DNA of 21,063 bases from DAIQON01 sp036787835 (GTDB lineage Bacteria; Patescibacteriota; Saccharimonadia; Saccharimonadales; UBA4665): contig DAIQON010000018.1 of the NCBI GenBank assembly GCA_036787835.1, forward strand, positions 1 to 21,063, in the 5' to 3' direction. Shown piece after piece: positions 7,371-13,466 of this stretch. Position 1 is the stretch's first letter. Every line of letters starts with the position of its first letter. Made by a program: the position numbers and the translations under genes. The notes under the pieces were generated by a model. That model saw only the letters and a list, made by a program, of their open reading frames with translations, made no database searches and was not told the origin of the DNA.

Positions 7371-7670
7371 TTACATAGGTAATGCTTCATAAACACACAC
7401 AGCGCCGTCTTTTGTTGATGTAAGCGGGCAGCCCTTGGCCATATCAATAGCTTCGTCGATACTTGCTGCTGATACAATAGAATAACCTGTAACAGGCATC
7501 TCTTTAACAGGCATTACGCCGCCATGATGTACAGCTTGACCACCATCATTGAATGGGTTGCCAGCGTCAACTAACTTATCTGCCAACTCACCAAACCACT
7601 TGCCCCATTCCTCATTACTGCCTCCATCGGATTCAGTACCGGCATAGTAGATGTAGACGTACTTTCCCAT
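7371..7670 (-). CDS. YCII-related (DGPF-type) domain protein
   Basis: Protein of 99 aa with the YCII/DGPF alpha+beta pattern: MGKYVYIYYAGTE, a helix WGKWFGELADKLVDAGNPF, a G-rich turn (NDGGQAVHHGG), then VTGYSIVSAASIDEAIDMAKGCPL, which is the typical YCII motif GYxIxxAxSxxEAxxxAxxCP, and a final strand. Most members have no proven activity. It has a Shine-Dalgarno site (AAAGGAG, 10 nt before the ATG), unlike most genes here, in keeping with being the second gene after the ArsR-type regulator 66 nt upstream. ArsR + YCII/SRPBCC pairs are common, so the ArsR protein probably controls it. Confidence 0.8.
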   Translation of the reverse strand: MGKYVYIYYAGTESDGGSNEEWGKWFGELADKLVDAGNPFNDGGQAVHHGGVMPVKEMPVTGYSIVSAASIDEAIDMAKGCPLTSTKDGAVCVYEALPM

Positions 7671-7688
7671 TATTTTATATCTCCTTTC

Positions 7689-7704
7689 GACTCAGTATTG
7701 AGTC
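7689..7704. promoter_or_regulatory. palindrome upstream of YCII gene (possible operator)
   Basis: GACTCAGTATTGAGTC has perfect 6-bp arms and a 4-nt centre, placed just before the YCII Shine-Dalgarno site. It could be a second ArsR operator or an mRNA hairpin controlling translation. Its sequence differs from the dyad at the ArsR start. Confidence 0.4.
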
Positions 7705-7736
7705 ATTAATTATTAACTTAAACAAACACTCCAAGA

Positions 7737-8072
7737 TCACTCTTGCATCCTGGAAATGTAGTTCTCCAGAGTTGAGTTGTCACTATTCCACCCAGTTTGG
7801 TATTGTGAAATCCAATTCTGCACCAACCCCAAAGTACCACTATTGAGTGCTACGAAGTTTGTGCGGCCAGCCTTTTTACGCGTAATAAGCTTGGCATCTT
7901 CCAGAATTCGTATGTGTTTGTGAATTGCTGGCAGGGAAAGTTCTTGGTGCCTGGCTAACTGCCCAACCGTTGCTGGCTGAAGTGATAGCTCATGAATGAT
8001 GCCTCGACGTTTTTGATTTGCTAAGCTGTCGAGTATAGAATCTAGGACTGGAGAATCATACGGGATATTCAT
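7737..8072 (-). CDS. ArsR/SmtB-type winged-helix regulator
   Basis: Protein of 111 aa. The helix-turn-helix core is clear: ILDSLANQKRRGIIHELS (helix 1-2), ATVGQLARHQELSLPAIHKHIRILEDAKLI (positioning and recognition helices) and the wing ITRKKAGRTNFVAL. There is no CxC metal site, so it is not an arsenic/cadmium sensor and belongs to the metal-independent group often paired with SRPBCC or YCII proteins. It precedes the YCII gene in the same direction. A dyad overlapping its own promoter suggests autoregulation. Confidence 0.85.
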   Translation of the reverse strand: MNIPYDSPVLDSILDSLANQKRRGIIHELSLQPATVGQLARHQELSLPAIHKHIRILEDAKLITRKKAGRTNFVALNSGTLGLVQNWISQYQTGWNSDNSTLENYISRMQE

Positions 8073-8074
8073 AA

Positions 8075-8096
8075 TAGTTAACCTATAAGTTAACTA
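8075..8096. promoter_or_regulatory. dyad operator/promoter of arsR-type gene
   Basis: TAGTTAAC, a 6-nt spacer and GTTAACTA form a perfect 8-bp inverted repeat 2 nt upstream of the ATG. It overlaps TATAGT and TATAGG -10-like boxes on the minus strand. This is the expected position for an ArsR autoregulatory operator. Confidence 0.6.
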
Positions 8097-8162
8097 TACA
8101 GCCGACCTTTAATTGAGTCAAGGTCACCGTATAACCACACTAAGCATATTCCATTACTGTAG

Positions 8163-8441
8163 TTAAAATACTACGCTACTGCTGTATCCGGGTACGGCTT
8201 CTTCTATAGCGTGACGATGTCTGCGTGATCCGTGGATATTTGTAAGGCCACCCACCACGAAGGCTAATGTACCACCGGCAATTACCTTACCAATCGTCGG
8301 ATCCATCGAATAATTCAAAACAAAGGCGCTCATTACGGCAAGCATATCTACACCAGCACCGACACCCATAATGATGTCGCCAGCTATTTCCTCACGATTT
8401 AAATGTAATTCTGTAGGTGCGCGTTGCTCTAAGTCTTCCAT
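8163..8441 (-). CDS. small membrane protein, 92 aa
   Basis: Protein of 92 aa with an acidic N-terminus, two hydrophobic segments (about residues 23-45 and 50-69, the second Gly-rich) and a basic His/Arg loop (HGSRRHRHAIEEA). The family is not recognised. A perfect TATAAT (8453-8448, minus strand) ends 6 nt before the ATG, so it is almost certainly expressed from a leaderless mRNA. The arrangement suggests a small two-pass inner-membrane protein. No partner is evident, although another membrane protein gene lies just upstream in the same direction. Confidence 0.6.
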   Translation of the reverse strand: MEDLEQRAPTELHLNREEIAGDIIMGVGAGVDMLAVMSAFVLNYSMDPTIGKVIAGGTLAFVVGGLTNIHGSRRHRHAIEEAVPGYSSSVVF

Positions 8442-8447
8442 ATTGTC

Positions 8448-8453
8448 ATTATA
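8448..8453 (-). promoter_or_regulatory. -10 box of small membrane protein gene
   Basis: Perfect TATAAT on the minus strand, 6 nt before the ATG at 8441; no space for a ribosome-binding site. Confidence 0.6.
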
Positions 8454-8472
8454 GACTTAATACGTTTCAAGT

Positions 8473-9054
8473 CTATAATCTATCTTTTTTTTTGGATTTA
8501 TGCCCCAAATAAATAGCAATAACTACTACTGCATTGGCTACAAAGATATAAAATGGATAGATTGCCAGTGTAGCGTTAAACTTTCCGATTGAACCAATCG
8601 CCAGAAGACTTGCAATACAGACCAGTACCCACATTGTATAGGTTTCTGTATCTGGATGCTCATAAGTCTTCCAGGCAGTAAGCCCAGCGCCTATAGCATC
8701 TATGCACATAGCAATTATTAGGGCGTAGAGTGCATTATTTGTGAAATACCAGACAATTAGGCCCAATCCTGCCACAATTAGTGCAAGAGTATCTCGTTTT
8801 CTTATGCCACCCAATCCAAATCGTATAGCTAGTCCAAATATGACAAAAGCCCCTATACTATCCAGTCCAGTAAACCATAATGACTGGGTTGCACCTTTTG
8901 ATAACTGTGAGAAGAAAGCAATGCCTGCTAGAACGCACCAAATCAGCCAAGATGCTCGTTCTGGTTTAACGTTTTTAGCTAATATATCTTTGGTGTAGGG
9001 TATGTAGCTAATTAGGGCTAATAGTCCCGATATTATACCTATGGCTTTAAGCAT
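8473..9054 (-). CDS. multi-pass membrane protein, PQ-loop/SemiSWEET-like
   Basis: Protein of 193 aa with six to seven hydrophobic helices and a basic C-terminal tail (GHKSKKKDRL). The N-terminus ISYIPYTKDILAKNVKPERASWLIW resembles the first helix and loop of PQ-loop proteins (YxPQ..K..KTKS..G.S), with PY in place of PQ. A second similar unit, beginning near residue 95, suggests an internal duplication like two SemiSWEET halves. PQ-loop proteins carry sugars or small solutes or act as sensors; the cargo here is unknown. TATAGT lies 6 nt before the ATG. Family assignment is tentative. Confidence 0.6.
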   Translation of the reverse strand: MLKAIGIISGLLALISYIPYTKDILAKNVKPERASWLIWCVLAGIAFFSQLSKGATQSLWFTGLDSIGAFVIFGLAIRFGLGGIRKRDTLALIVAGLGLIVWYFTNNALYALIIAMCIDAIGAGLTAWKTYEHPDTETYTMWVLVCIASLLAIGSIGKFNATLAIYPFYIFVANAVVVIAIYLGHKSKKKDRL

Positions 9055-9100
9055 GAGTTAACTATAACAAATATCTCGTACATCTAATCTTTCTTTTAGA

Positions 9101-9139
9101 ATAAACATTCTGGAAGGGCTGATACATAAATAAATCAAC
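9101..9139 (+). repeat. intergenic repeat copy 1 (divergent)
   Basis: Begins ATAAAC and ends AAATCAAC. TGGAAGGGC sits where the clearest copy (20206-20246) has TGGAGGGCC. It is the leftmost copy found and lies just upstream of a minus-strand gene. Confidence 0.5.
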
Positions 9140-9155
9140 AAACATACCCAAACTA

Positions 9156-9185
9156 AAACACCGCTTTTCAGGCGGTGTTTTTATT
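9156..9185 (+). terminator. orphan hairpin terminator
   Basis: A 9-bp perfect stem, AAACACCGC/GCGGTGTTT, is followed by TTATTATT on the plus strand. No plus-strand gene ends near it. It may end an unseen small RNA, stop the minus-strand methyltransferase transcript (it also has a T-rich side that way), or insulate the following unit. Confidence 0.7.
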
Positions 9186-9192
9186 ATTCAAG

Positions 9193-9232
9193 TATAGACG
9201 TATTGTGGGGCCGTAGTTATTTCTATATCAAC
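9193..9232 (+). repeat. intergenic repeat copy 2
   Basis: TATAGACGTATTGTGGGGCC then CTATATCAAC: both conserved blocks are present in the family order. It follows the orphan terminator by 8 nt. Confidence 0.75.
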
Positions 9233-9258
9233 AACCGTCAGAATGGTAAGCTATAACA

Positions 9259-9354
9259 ATGGCAAGCAAGCTAAAACTGATCCTAGTAATTAGTATTCTT
9301 GCATCTTTCATAGTTTCAGCAATTGGGATTAGAAATCAAACTAAAAAATCTTAA
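9259..9354 (+). CDS. 31-aa single-pass membrane peptide
   Basis: A short ORF, ATG at 9259 to TAA at 9354, encoding a lysine-containing start (MASKLK), a hydrophobic run of about 18 residues (LILVISILASFIVSAIGI) and a polar, basic tail (RNQTKKS). This is the shape of a small membrane peptide. It is the only ORF between two copies of the intergenic repeat, and its stop codon lies inside the next copy. No ribosome-binding site is seen. TAAGCT six nt before the ATG is a weak -10 candidate. It could be a toxin-like or regulatory peptide, or a chance ORF. Confidence 0.4.
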   Translation: MASKLKLILVISILASFIVSAIGIRNQTKKS

Positions 9355-9389
9355 CGTATTGGTGATCTGCTGTAATGGCTATATCGATC
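9349..9389 (+). repeat. intergenic repeat copy 3
   Basis: TCTTAACGTATTGG then GGCTATATCGATC. It includes the stop codon of the 31-aa ORF, the tightest gene-repeat junction on the plus strand. Confidence 0.75.
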
Positions 9390-9406
9390 AAACCTATAGT
9401 TATAAG

Positions 9407-9994
9407 CTAAGTATTCATCTTTATTCCGACTATAGCCGTATCACTATAAAATGTTGTGTGTTGTCTTGAATACGTAATAGGTGTTATATCGACGATTGGT
9501 AAGGTAGCAAAACTAAGTTCTGGCACCCCATCAGGGTCTGTAGCCAACCTATGAAAAAATGCTTCCGCAACTGGTGGAGTATATTGTTCAATTACAATGA
9601 ATTTGCCGCCACCGATTAGTACTCGACTTGCTTCTCTAGCTATACGTTGCTTGTATGAGTATTGAGTGCTATCAAGACCACCATTAAGCTCGGCTAATCC
9701 TGAAGTGTCATAGTCGTCTACCATAAGTGTTTGCAGGCCATACACCATGCCAAGCGTTCTTTTATCTATTCCAAGAGCAGGATCACCAAATACATTTCTA
9801 GCTAGGACAATGTCAACACTTGAGTCCGGCAAGTCGAGCCTAGTGGCATCTGACCCAAACATCGGCGTGAATTCGGGATGTCTTTCAGCAGATTCTGTAA
9901 GAGCATCACGGTCTCTGTCGACTATAAAGTGTGGGTCAGCACCATCAAAAAATGGCCCAGGTGACTTACCGCTACCAATTTCTACAACTATCAT
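9407..9994 (-). CDS. class I SAM-dependent methyltransferase-like protein
   Basis: Protein of 195 aa from the ATG at 9994 (MIVVEIGSGKSPG). The longer reading from 10033 runs through the promoter. Motif I VEIGSGKS binds SAM, FIVDRDRDAL carries the acidic residue for the ribose, ATRLDLPDSSVDIVLARNVFGD is the post-II strand, and EASRVLIGGGKFIVIEQYTPP is the motif III region. The middle has an unusual insertion of about 35 residues (LQTLMVDDYDTSGLAELNGG). The substrate is unknown. A TATAAT ends 7 nt before the ATG. Repeat copies lie on both sides of this gene and the next one. Confidence 0.7.
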   Translation of the reverse strand: MIVVEIGSGKSPGPFFDGADPHFIVDRDRDALTESAERHPEFTPMFGSDATRLDLPDSSVDIVLARNVFGDPALGIDKRTLGMVYGLQTLMVDDYDTSGLAELNGGLDSTQYSYKQRIAREASRVLIGGGKFIVIEQYTPPVAEAFFHRLATDPDGVPELSFATLPIVDITPITYSRQHTTFYSDTAIVGIKMNT

Positions 9995-10001
9995 TGGTAC
10001 T

Positions 10002-10007
10002 ATTATA
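10002..10007 (-). promoter_or_regulatory. -10 box of methyltransferase-like gene
   Basis: Perfect TATAAT on the minus strand, 7 nt before the ATG at 9994; this decides the start against the longer upstream reading. Confidence 0.6.
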
Positions 10008-10057
10008 TCATAAATAATGTAAATAAGCAACAATGTAGGGTTATAGTTATAAACTTC

Positions 10058-10555
10058 CTAACTAGGGTCTTGGAATTCTCTAGCCAATCGCCCAGGCAGC
10101 CAATTAGAATTTCCCAAAGGATCAGGATTAAGCTTGTCTCTTAGTCTTAGTGCAGCGTCATCTATCGCAGTCCTATCTGGAATTATTCCAGAGTTAAGTC
10201 CTCTCCACACAGCTATAAATAACTCGGTAGCTGCTGCCTCTATTTCCTTCGCTCGTTCAATATCATAAGCTTTTGGTCTATCCAACTTAAATGGAGTACC
10301 AGACTGCATAGCACGTAATCGTACAACACTCCACAGGGTAATTTTTCCATAGAGCCTGCCATTGGGATCTTCATCTTGAAGTAATGGATCATAACGCTCT
10401 CTTAGATCATTATATTTAGGGTCAAGCCATCCAGTTTCAAAGAATTCCTTAAACCCTTCTTCCAGCTCTCGATCAAAACCAATATCTATTCCGTCATACT
10501 CTGCAAGAATATCTGGGTCTACCCAATTAGTGAATTCATTATCATTTGCTGTCAT
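10058..10555 (-). CDS. hypothetical acidic protein, 165 aa
   Basis: Protein of 165 aa from the ATG at 10555 (MTANDNEF). A TTG three codons upstream is less likely. It is soluble and strongly acidic in the first half (DPDILAEYDGIDIGFDRELEEGFKEFF), with a long helix near residues 100-125 (YDIERAKEIEAAATELFIAVW) and a C-terminus rich in Asp, Arg and Asn. No motif is recognised. A -10-like TATTCT lies 8 nt before the ATG. It is followed in the same direction, after a gap of 63 nt, by the methyltransferase-like gene, and both sit between repeat copies 3 and 4. Confidence 0.55.
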   Translation of the reverse strand: MTANDNEFTNWVDPDILAEYDGIDIGFDRELEEGFKEFFETGWLDPKYNDLRERYDPLLQDEDPNGRLYGKITLWSVVRLRAMQSGTPFKLDRPKAYDIERAKEIEAAATELFIAVWRGLNSGIIPDRTAIDDAALRLRDKLNPDPLGNSNWLPGRLAREFQDPS

Positions 10556-10592
10556 GTTTAACAAGAATAGGGAATTAACTTATATAGAGCAA

Positions 10593-10634
10593 GCGTAACC
10601 TTAATGTAAGGCTAACGGTCATGGCTATATCTGC
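10593..10634 (+). repeat. intergenic repeat copy 4
   Basis: GCGTAACCTTAATG then GTCATGGCTATATCTGCC. The right block is well kept and the left block is altered, with a local CCTTA/TAAGG dyad. Confidence 0.65.
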
Positions 10635-10645
10635 CAAGCCAAAAC

Positions 10646-11137
10646 TTACCCAAGTTCAAGTATAGGGAATTTATATACGACTTCTATACCACTAGGTGTA
10701 GAAACTTCACCAACTTCCTCCAAGTCTGTACCCATTCTATGGGCAAGCTGTTCAAACATACGATAGCTGTATATATTGTCTGGCTCTATAGTCCCACTGA
10801 AAGCTGTAGCACCTGCAAGTCTTGCAGATTCTACCATGCGATCTTGGAGCTGTTCACGCAAACCACTCCCTCTATACTCTGGCTTTACGCCAAGTTGCCA
10901 ACCAAACCACTCTAATTCTGCAGTTGTATTTACTGGATTGCTTGTCGCAAACGCCACGATGTTATTAGTTTCTGGCTCATTGGCTAGAAAGCAGGAATTT
11001 CCAAAACTTCTGAATAAATTCCAATACGTATACCAAGTGTGTTGAGTTAGTGGCGGTAAGTCAGCCACTAGGTCGTATATGGCGTACGTATCACTGGGAT
11101 TAATCTCTCGAATTGTGGTCTCGCTTAGCGAATGCAT
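10646..11137 (-). CDS. GNAT acetyltransferase, EctA-like
   Basis: Protein of 163 aa. The acetyl-CoA loop is VKPEYRGSGLREQLQ (family V.xxxRGxGLxxxLL), and NIYSYRMFEQLA is the C-terminal GNAT helix. The arrangement PPLTQHTWYTYW, SCFLAN, WFGWQLGV and FSGTIEPDNIYS closely parallels diaminobutyrate acetyltransferase EctA (PPLDxNSxYxYxL, TCVVAE, FVWQVAV, ETTIxPDNxAS). EctA acetylates 2,4-diaminobutyrate in ectoine synthesis, but no ectB or ectC is present, so the substrate is only a guess. A TATAAT lies 6 nt before the ATG. Repeat copies 4 and 5 flank the gene. Confidence 0.8.
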   Translation of the reverse strand: MHSLSETTIREINPSDTYAIYDLVADLPPLTQHTWYTYWNLFRSFGNSCFLANEPETNNIVAFATSNPVNTTAELEWFGWQLGVKPEYRGSGLREQLQDRMVESARLAGATAFSGTIEPDNIYSYRMFEQLAHRMGTDLEEVGEVSTPSGIEVVYKFPILELG

Positions 11138-11143
11138 AAAGCG

Positions 11144-11149
11144 ATTATA
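11144..11149 (-). promoter_or_regulatory. -10 box of GNAT gene
   Basis: Perfect TATAAT on the minus strand, 6 nt before the ATG at 11137; leaderless arrangement. Confidence 0.6.
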
Positions 11150-11167
11150 AAATAATATATATAGATA

Positions 11168-11204
11168 TGCAAATTTATAGGACCACGCTAAGCGTTATCT
11201 ATAC
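11168..11204 (+). repeat. intergenic repeat copy 5 (divergent)
   Basis: TGCAAATTTATAGGACCACG then GCGTTATCTATAC. It matches copy 9 (GGCAAATATGGAGACCACAG) better than the main consensus. Its last base touches the stop codon of the minus-strand 67-aa gene. Confidence 0.55.
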
Positions 11205-11407
11205 TATAATTCTACCGATGGAGCCTCAACCTGAACTTGGCCACTGAATCCGATCCCAGCTAATTCTTTCAACGATGCCACTTCTACCAATCTACGTTGC
11301 AGCAACTCAGCTACATAGGGAGACAATTGCACATCTGTTCTTACCGGTCGGCCGATAGTTACAATTCCAGGTATATTATGTTCAGCAGGTGAGACAATTC
11401 TAGTCAT
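11204..11407 (-). CDS. hypothetical small protein, 67 aa
   Basis: Protein of 67 aa (start MTRIVSPAEHNIPG). It is soluble, with a predicted central helix (LSPYVAELLQRRLVEVASLKELA) between short strand-like ends; the last residues are acidic and polar. The family is not recognised. It occupies the unit between repeat copies 5 and 6 alone. Its stop codon abuts copy 5. The -10 is not clear. Confidence 0.45.
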   Translation of the reverse strand: MTRIVSPAEHNIPGIVTIGRPVRTDVQLSPYVAELLQRRLVEVASLKELAGIGFSGQVQVEAPSVEL

Positions 11408-11441
11408 ACATTAATAATCTATCTTTAGGTCAAAAATCACA

Positions 11442-11485
11442 AGCATTAGCGTATTGGAAGGTCACAATCAACGCTATATCGACTA
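11442..11485 (+). repeat. intergenic repeat copy 6
   Basis: AGCATTAGCGTATTGGAAGG then ACGCTATATCGACTA. In this copy TAGCGT pairs with ACGCTA and ATTG with CAAT, forming a bulged hairpin. The pairing is not kept in most other copies. Confidence 0.75.
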
Positions 11486-11493
11486 GTGATTAT

Positions 11494-11775
11494 TTAGTAT
11501 TTAAAGAAACTAACAATAATAGTTACGAAAACAGCAAAACCTAGAAACCTTCTAAAGTAATTAGAACCTTTGGTAATCTCAAGAAAGGCCCAGGTAAAAA
11601 GAAAAGCAGTACCAATGTCTTGAAGAGAGTTCTTGATATGACCTTGATGTAATAAATGGGTAATTAGCTCTATTAGAATCCAACAAGATAAAGCAAGGTT
11701 AGGGGATTGAATTATTACAATATGTCCCTCTTTGTCCTTGAAGACTCCTTGGGTTAACTTACTTATACTTTTCAT
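11494..11775 (-). CDS. small membrane protein, 93 aa
   Basis: I take the ATG at 11775 (MKSISKLTQG) as start, because TATTCT lies exactly 6 nt upstream of it, as at other genes here; the ATG two codons earlier is the alternative. The 93-aa protein has a basic N-terminus, a segment EGHIVIIQSPNLALSCWILIE and three hydrophobic helices (near LALSCWILIELI, AFLFTWAFLEI and FAVFVTIIVSFF). It probably sits in the cytoplasmic membrane. The family was not identified. It is the only gene between repeat copies 6 and 7. Confidence 0.6.
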   Translation of the reverse strand: MKSISKLTQGVFKDKEGHIVIIQSPNLALSCWILIELITHLLHQGHIKNSLQDIGTAFLFTWAFLEITKGSNYFRRFLGFAVFVTIIVSFFKY

Positions 11776-11798
11776 CCTCATAGAATAGCAGAGCTATG

Positions 11799-11838
11799 CT
11801 AAAACGTAGTCAACCTCGGGTGGTGGCTATATGTAACC
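11799..11838 (+). repeat. intergenic repeat copy 7 (divergent)
   Basis: TAAAACGTAG then GTGGCTATATGTAACC. Right and left words are recognisable; the centre differs. It lies between divergent genes and overlaps the folK promoter region. Confidence 0.45.
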
Positions 11839-11860
11839 TGTCTAATGATATGATCTATAC

Positions 11861-12346
11861 ATGCCTGTAATCTATCTAGCCTTAGGGTCCAATGTTGGTG
11901 ATAGTAATAAATACATTGATGAAACAATGGGGTTATTAAAAAGCAAACTCACAGACATTCAAGAAGCACCAAGGTATAGATCAAAAGCTTGGGGTTATAC
12001 TGAGCAAACAGATTTTGTAAATACTGCCATTAGGGCTAATACGGACTTAAAGCCTCATGCCTTACTTGTCTTTGTTAAGGCCACAGAAGATGAAGTTGGT
12101 CGTATTAAGCGTTTTCGCTGGGGCCCTAGAGAAATAGATATTGACATTATCTTCTACGAAAACAGGGTAGTTAGTGAGCCCAACCTACATATACCGCATG
12201 CTAGGTTTAAAGAAAGAGACTTTGTGCTAAAACCCCTGAACGACTTGTCCCCTCAAATGGTTGACCCTATATCAAAAAAGACAATTGCTACTTTACTGAG
12301 TGAGCTACCTCCCTCAGAGCTATCTGTTATTAGTGTTATTGATTAG
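11861..12346 (+). CDS. folK: HPPK, hydroxymethyl-dihydropterin pyrophosphokinase
   Basis: Protein of 161 aa, the usual HPPK length. It transfers pyrophosphate from ATP to 6-hydroxymethyl-dihydropterin, giving the substrate of dihydropteroate synthase. The motifs are complete: LALGSNVGD at 6-14, YRSKAWGYTEQTDFVNTAI at 39-57, EDEVGR at 76-81 and RWGPREIDIDIIFY at 86-99, with the two Mg-binding Asp (D93, D95) and the catalytic Arg residues. HARFKERDFVLKPL matches the C-terminal signature. TATGAT lies 6 nt before the ATG. It stands alone between repeat copies 7 and 8 rather than in a folate operon. Confidence 0.93.
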   Translation: MPVIYLALGSNVGDSNKYIDETMGLLKSKLTDIQEAPRYRSKAWGYTEQTDFVNTAIRANTDLKPHALLVFVKATEDEVGRIKRFRWGPREIDIDIIFYENRVVSEPNLHIPHARFKERDFVLKPLNDLSPQMVDPISKKTIATLLSELPPSELSVISVID

Positions 12347-12366
12347 TCCTTTTATCTATGTTTAAA

Positions 12367-12408
12367 GATAATCCTATTGGAGGGCCACAGTCGATGATAT
12401 ATCTACTA
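12367..12408 (+). repeat. intergenic repeat copy 8
   Basis: AATCCTATTGGAGGGCCACA then GATATATCTACTA. One of the two clearest copies; it shares 14 consecutive bases (TATTGGAGGGCCAC) with copy 11. Confidence 0.8.
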
Positions 12409-12435
12409 AGATAAGAATCTGTACCTACGATGCAT

Positions 12436-13452
12436 CTATGGATTTATTTGCTCGCTAAAAACAACAATGCGCTCATTGAATAAATTAGTCCCAGGGATAA
12501 CATCACCATCACAAGAAATTAAGTTAAGGCCAGGTGTTCCGTTAACAACCGAAGTCATCGCCGAAGTCATATTAACGTTACCGGATGGGTAGACTACAGC
12601 CTTAACTACTTTGTAAGTAAATACCGTCCTATCACCTCTAACGATTTGCAGGACGTCTCCAGCTACTAGATCTTTGAGTCCATAAAACACGCCGTGAGCT
12701 GTCCAACTAGATATATGACCATCAATGAGCATTGCTCCAGGTTGTCCTGGTTCAGCAGATTCGTTATACCAATCGGTGTCATAAATGTTATTGGGGGTTG
12801 CTAGGGCTCCTGAAGCATTAACACCGACCGAGAAGACTCTAGCGTCGACGCCAAGACGTGGGATTTTTAAATATCTCGGCAAATTAGGGGCGACTACATA
12901 GTTGGCGACAGTTGCTGAGCTGGGTTTAACTGTACTTAGGGCCGATGTCTGCCCGCCGGACTTAGCAGCATTATTAGCCTGTGCAGTTAGCTTATTAGCT
13001 TGAGTTACCGCTATATGGTTTGCACGAAGACCAGCCAGACTTACATATCCACCAATTAATATTAATGTTATTGCTAATATTGTTAGCCCAAACTGTAGTT
13101 TGCTTTTGTAAGTTGAGCGTAGTCTTTTTTTGAGTTTTGCAACTATACTTACTTTTGGCACGACTGTGCTAGATTTACTGTCATCGTATGCCGATAATGT
13201 ATTTATGACATGCACTCTGGGGAGTTCTTGTGTGTGGCTTAGACTTGGAATAGCTGAGGAATTTGGAGCAGTGGAGGTTGAACTCGTAGTGTCCCTTGTT
13301 AATAAGAGCCCTCTTGCTTGCTTTACATCAGATAGTAGTTCTGGCCTCGTTCGAACAATCGGACGTCTTATATAACCCGGGTTATTAAAGTTGTTACGTA
13401 GTCTAGAGCGAAGTATTTGGCTGTCCAGTTTAGCGTAGGCACGAGGTTCCAT
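12436..13452 (-). CDS. class E/F-type sortase
   Basis: Protein of 338 aa. A long basic cytoplasmic region (1-118) precedes one membrane helix (about 120-140), then a Ser/Thr/Ala-rich linker and the sortase beta-barrel (from about 192, YLKIPRLGVDA). The catalytic triad is complete: H246 in LIDGHISSW, C314 in LISCDG and R328 in NERIVVFSE. Sortases cleave a C-terminal sorting signal and attach the protein to the cell envelope. The gene follows the surface protein by 14 nt in the same direction, so that protein (TPDTG motif) is its likely substrate. The roughly 118-residue N-terminal extension is unusually long. Confidence 0.9.
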   Translation of the reverse strand: MEPRAYAKLDSQILRSRLRNNFNNPGYIRRPIVRTRPELLSDVKQARGLLLTRDTTSSTSTAPNSSAIPSLSHTQELPRVHVINTLSAYDDSKSSTVVPKVSIVAKLKKRLRSTYKSKLQFGLTILAITLILIGGYVSLAGLRANHIAVTQANKLTAQANNAAKSGGQTSALSTVKPSSATVANYVVAPNLPRYLKIPRLGVDARVFSVGVNASGALATPNNIYDTDWYNESAEPGQPGAMLIDGHISSWTAHGVFYGLKDLVAGDVLQIVRGDRTVFTYKVVKAVVYPSGNVNMTSAMTSVVNGTPGLNLISCDGDVIPGTNLFNERIVVFSEQINP

Positions 13453-13466
13453 GACTCAGTACGGTC

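Larger units (their letters stand above)
9055..9258. other. gene-poor spacer with two repeat copies and an orphan terminator
   Basis: This spacer holds the divergent repeat copy at 9101-9139, a strong hairpin terminator and the repeat copy at 9193-9232, but no convincing ORF. With the 31-aa gene and the next repeat copy, the whole interval between the flanking minus-strand genes (9055-9406) is accounted for. Confidence 0.5.
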
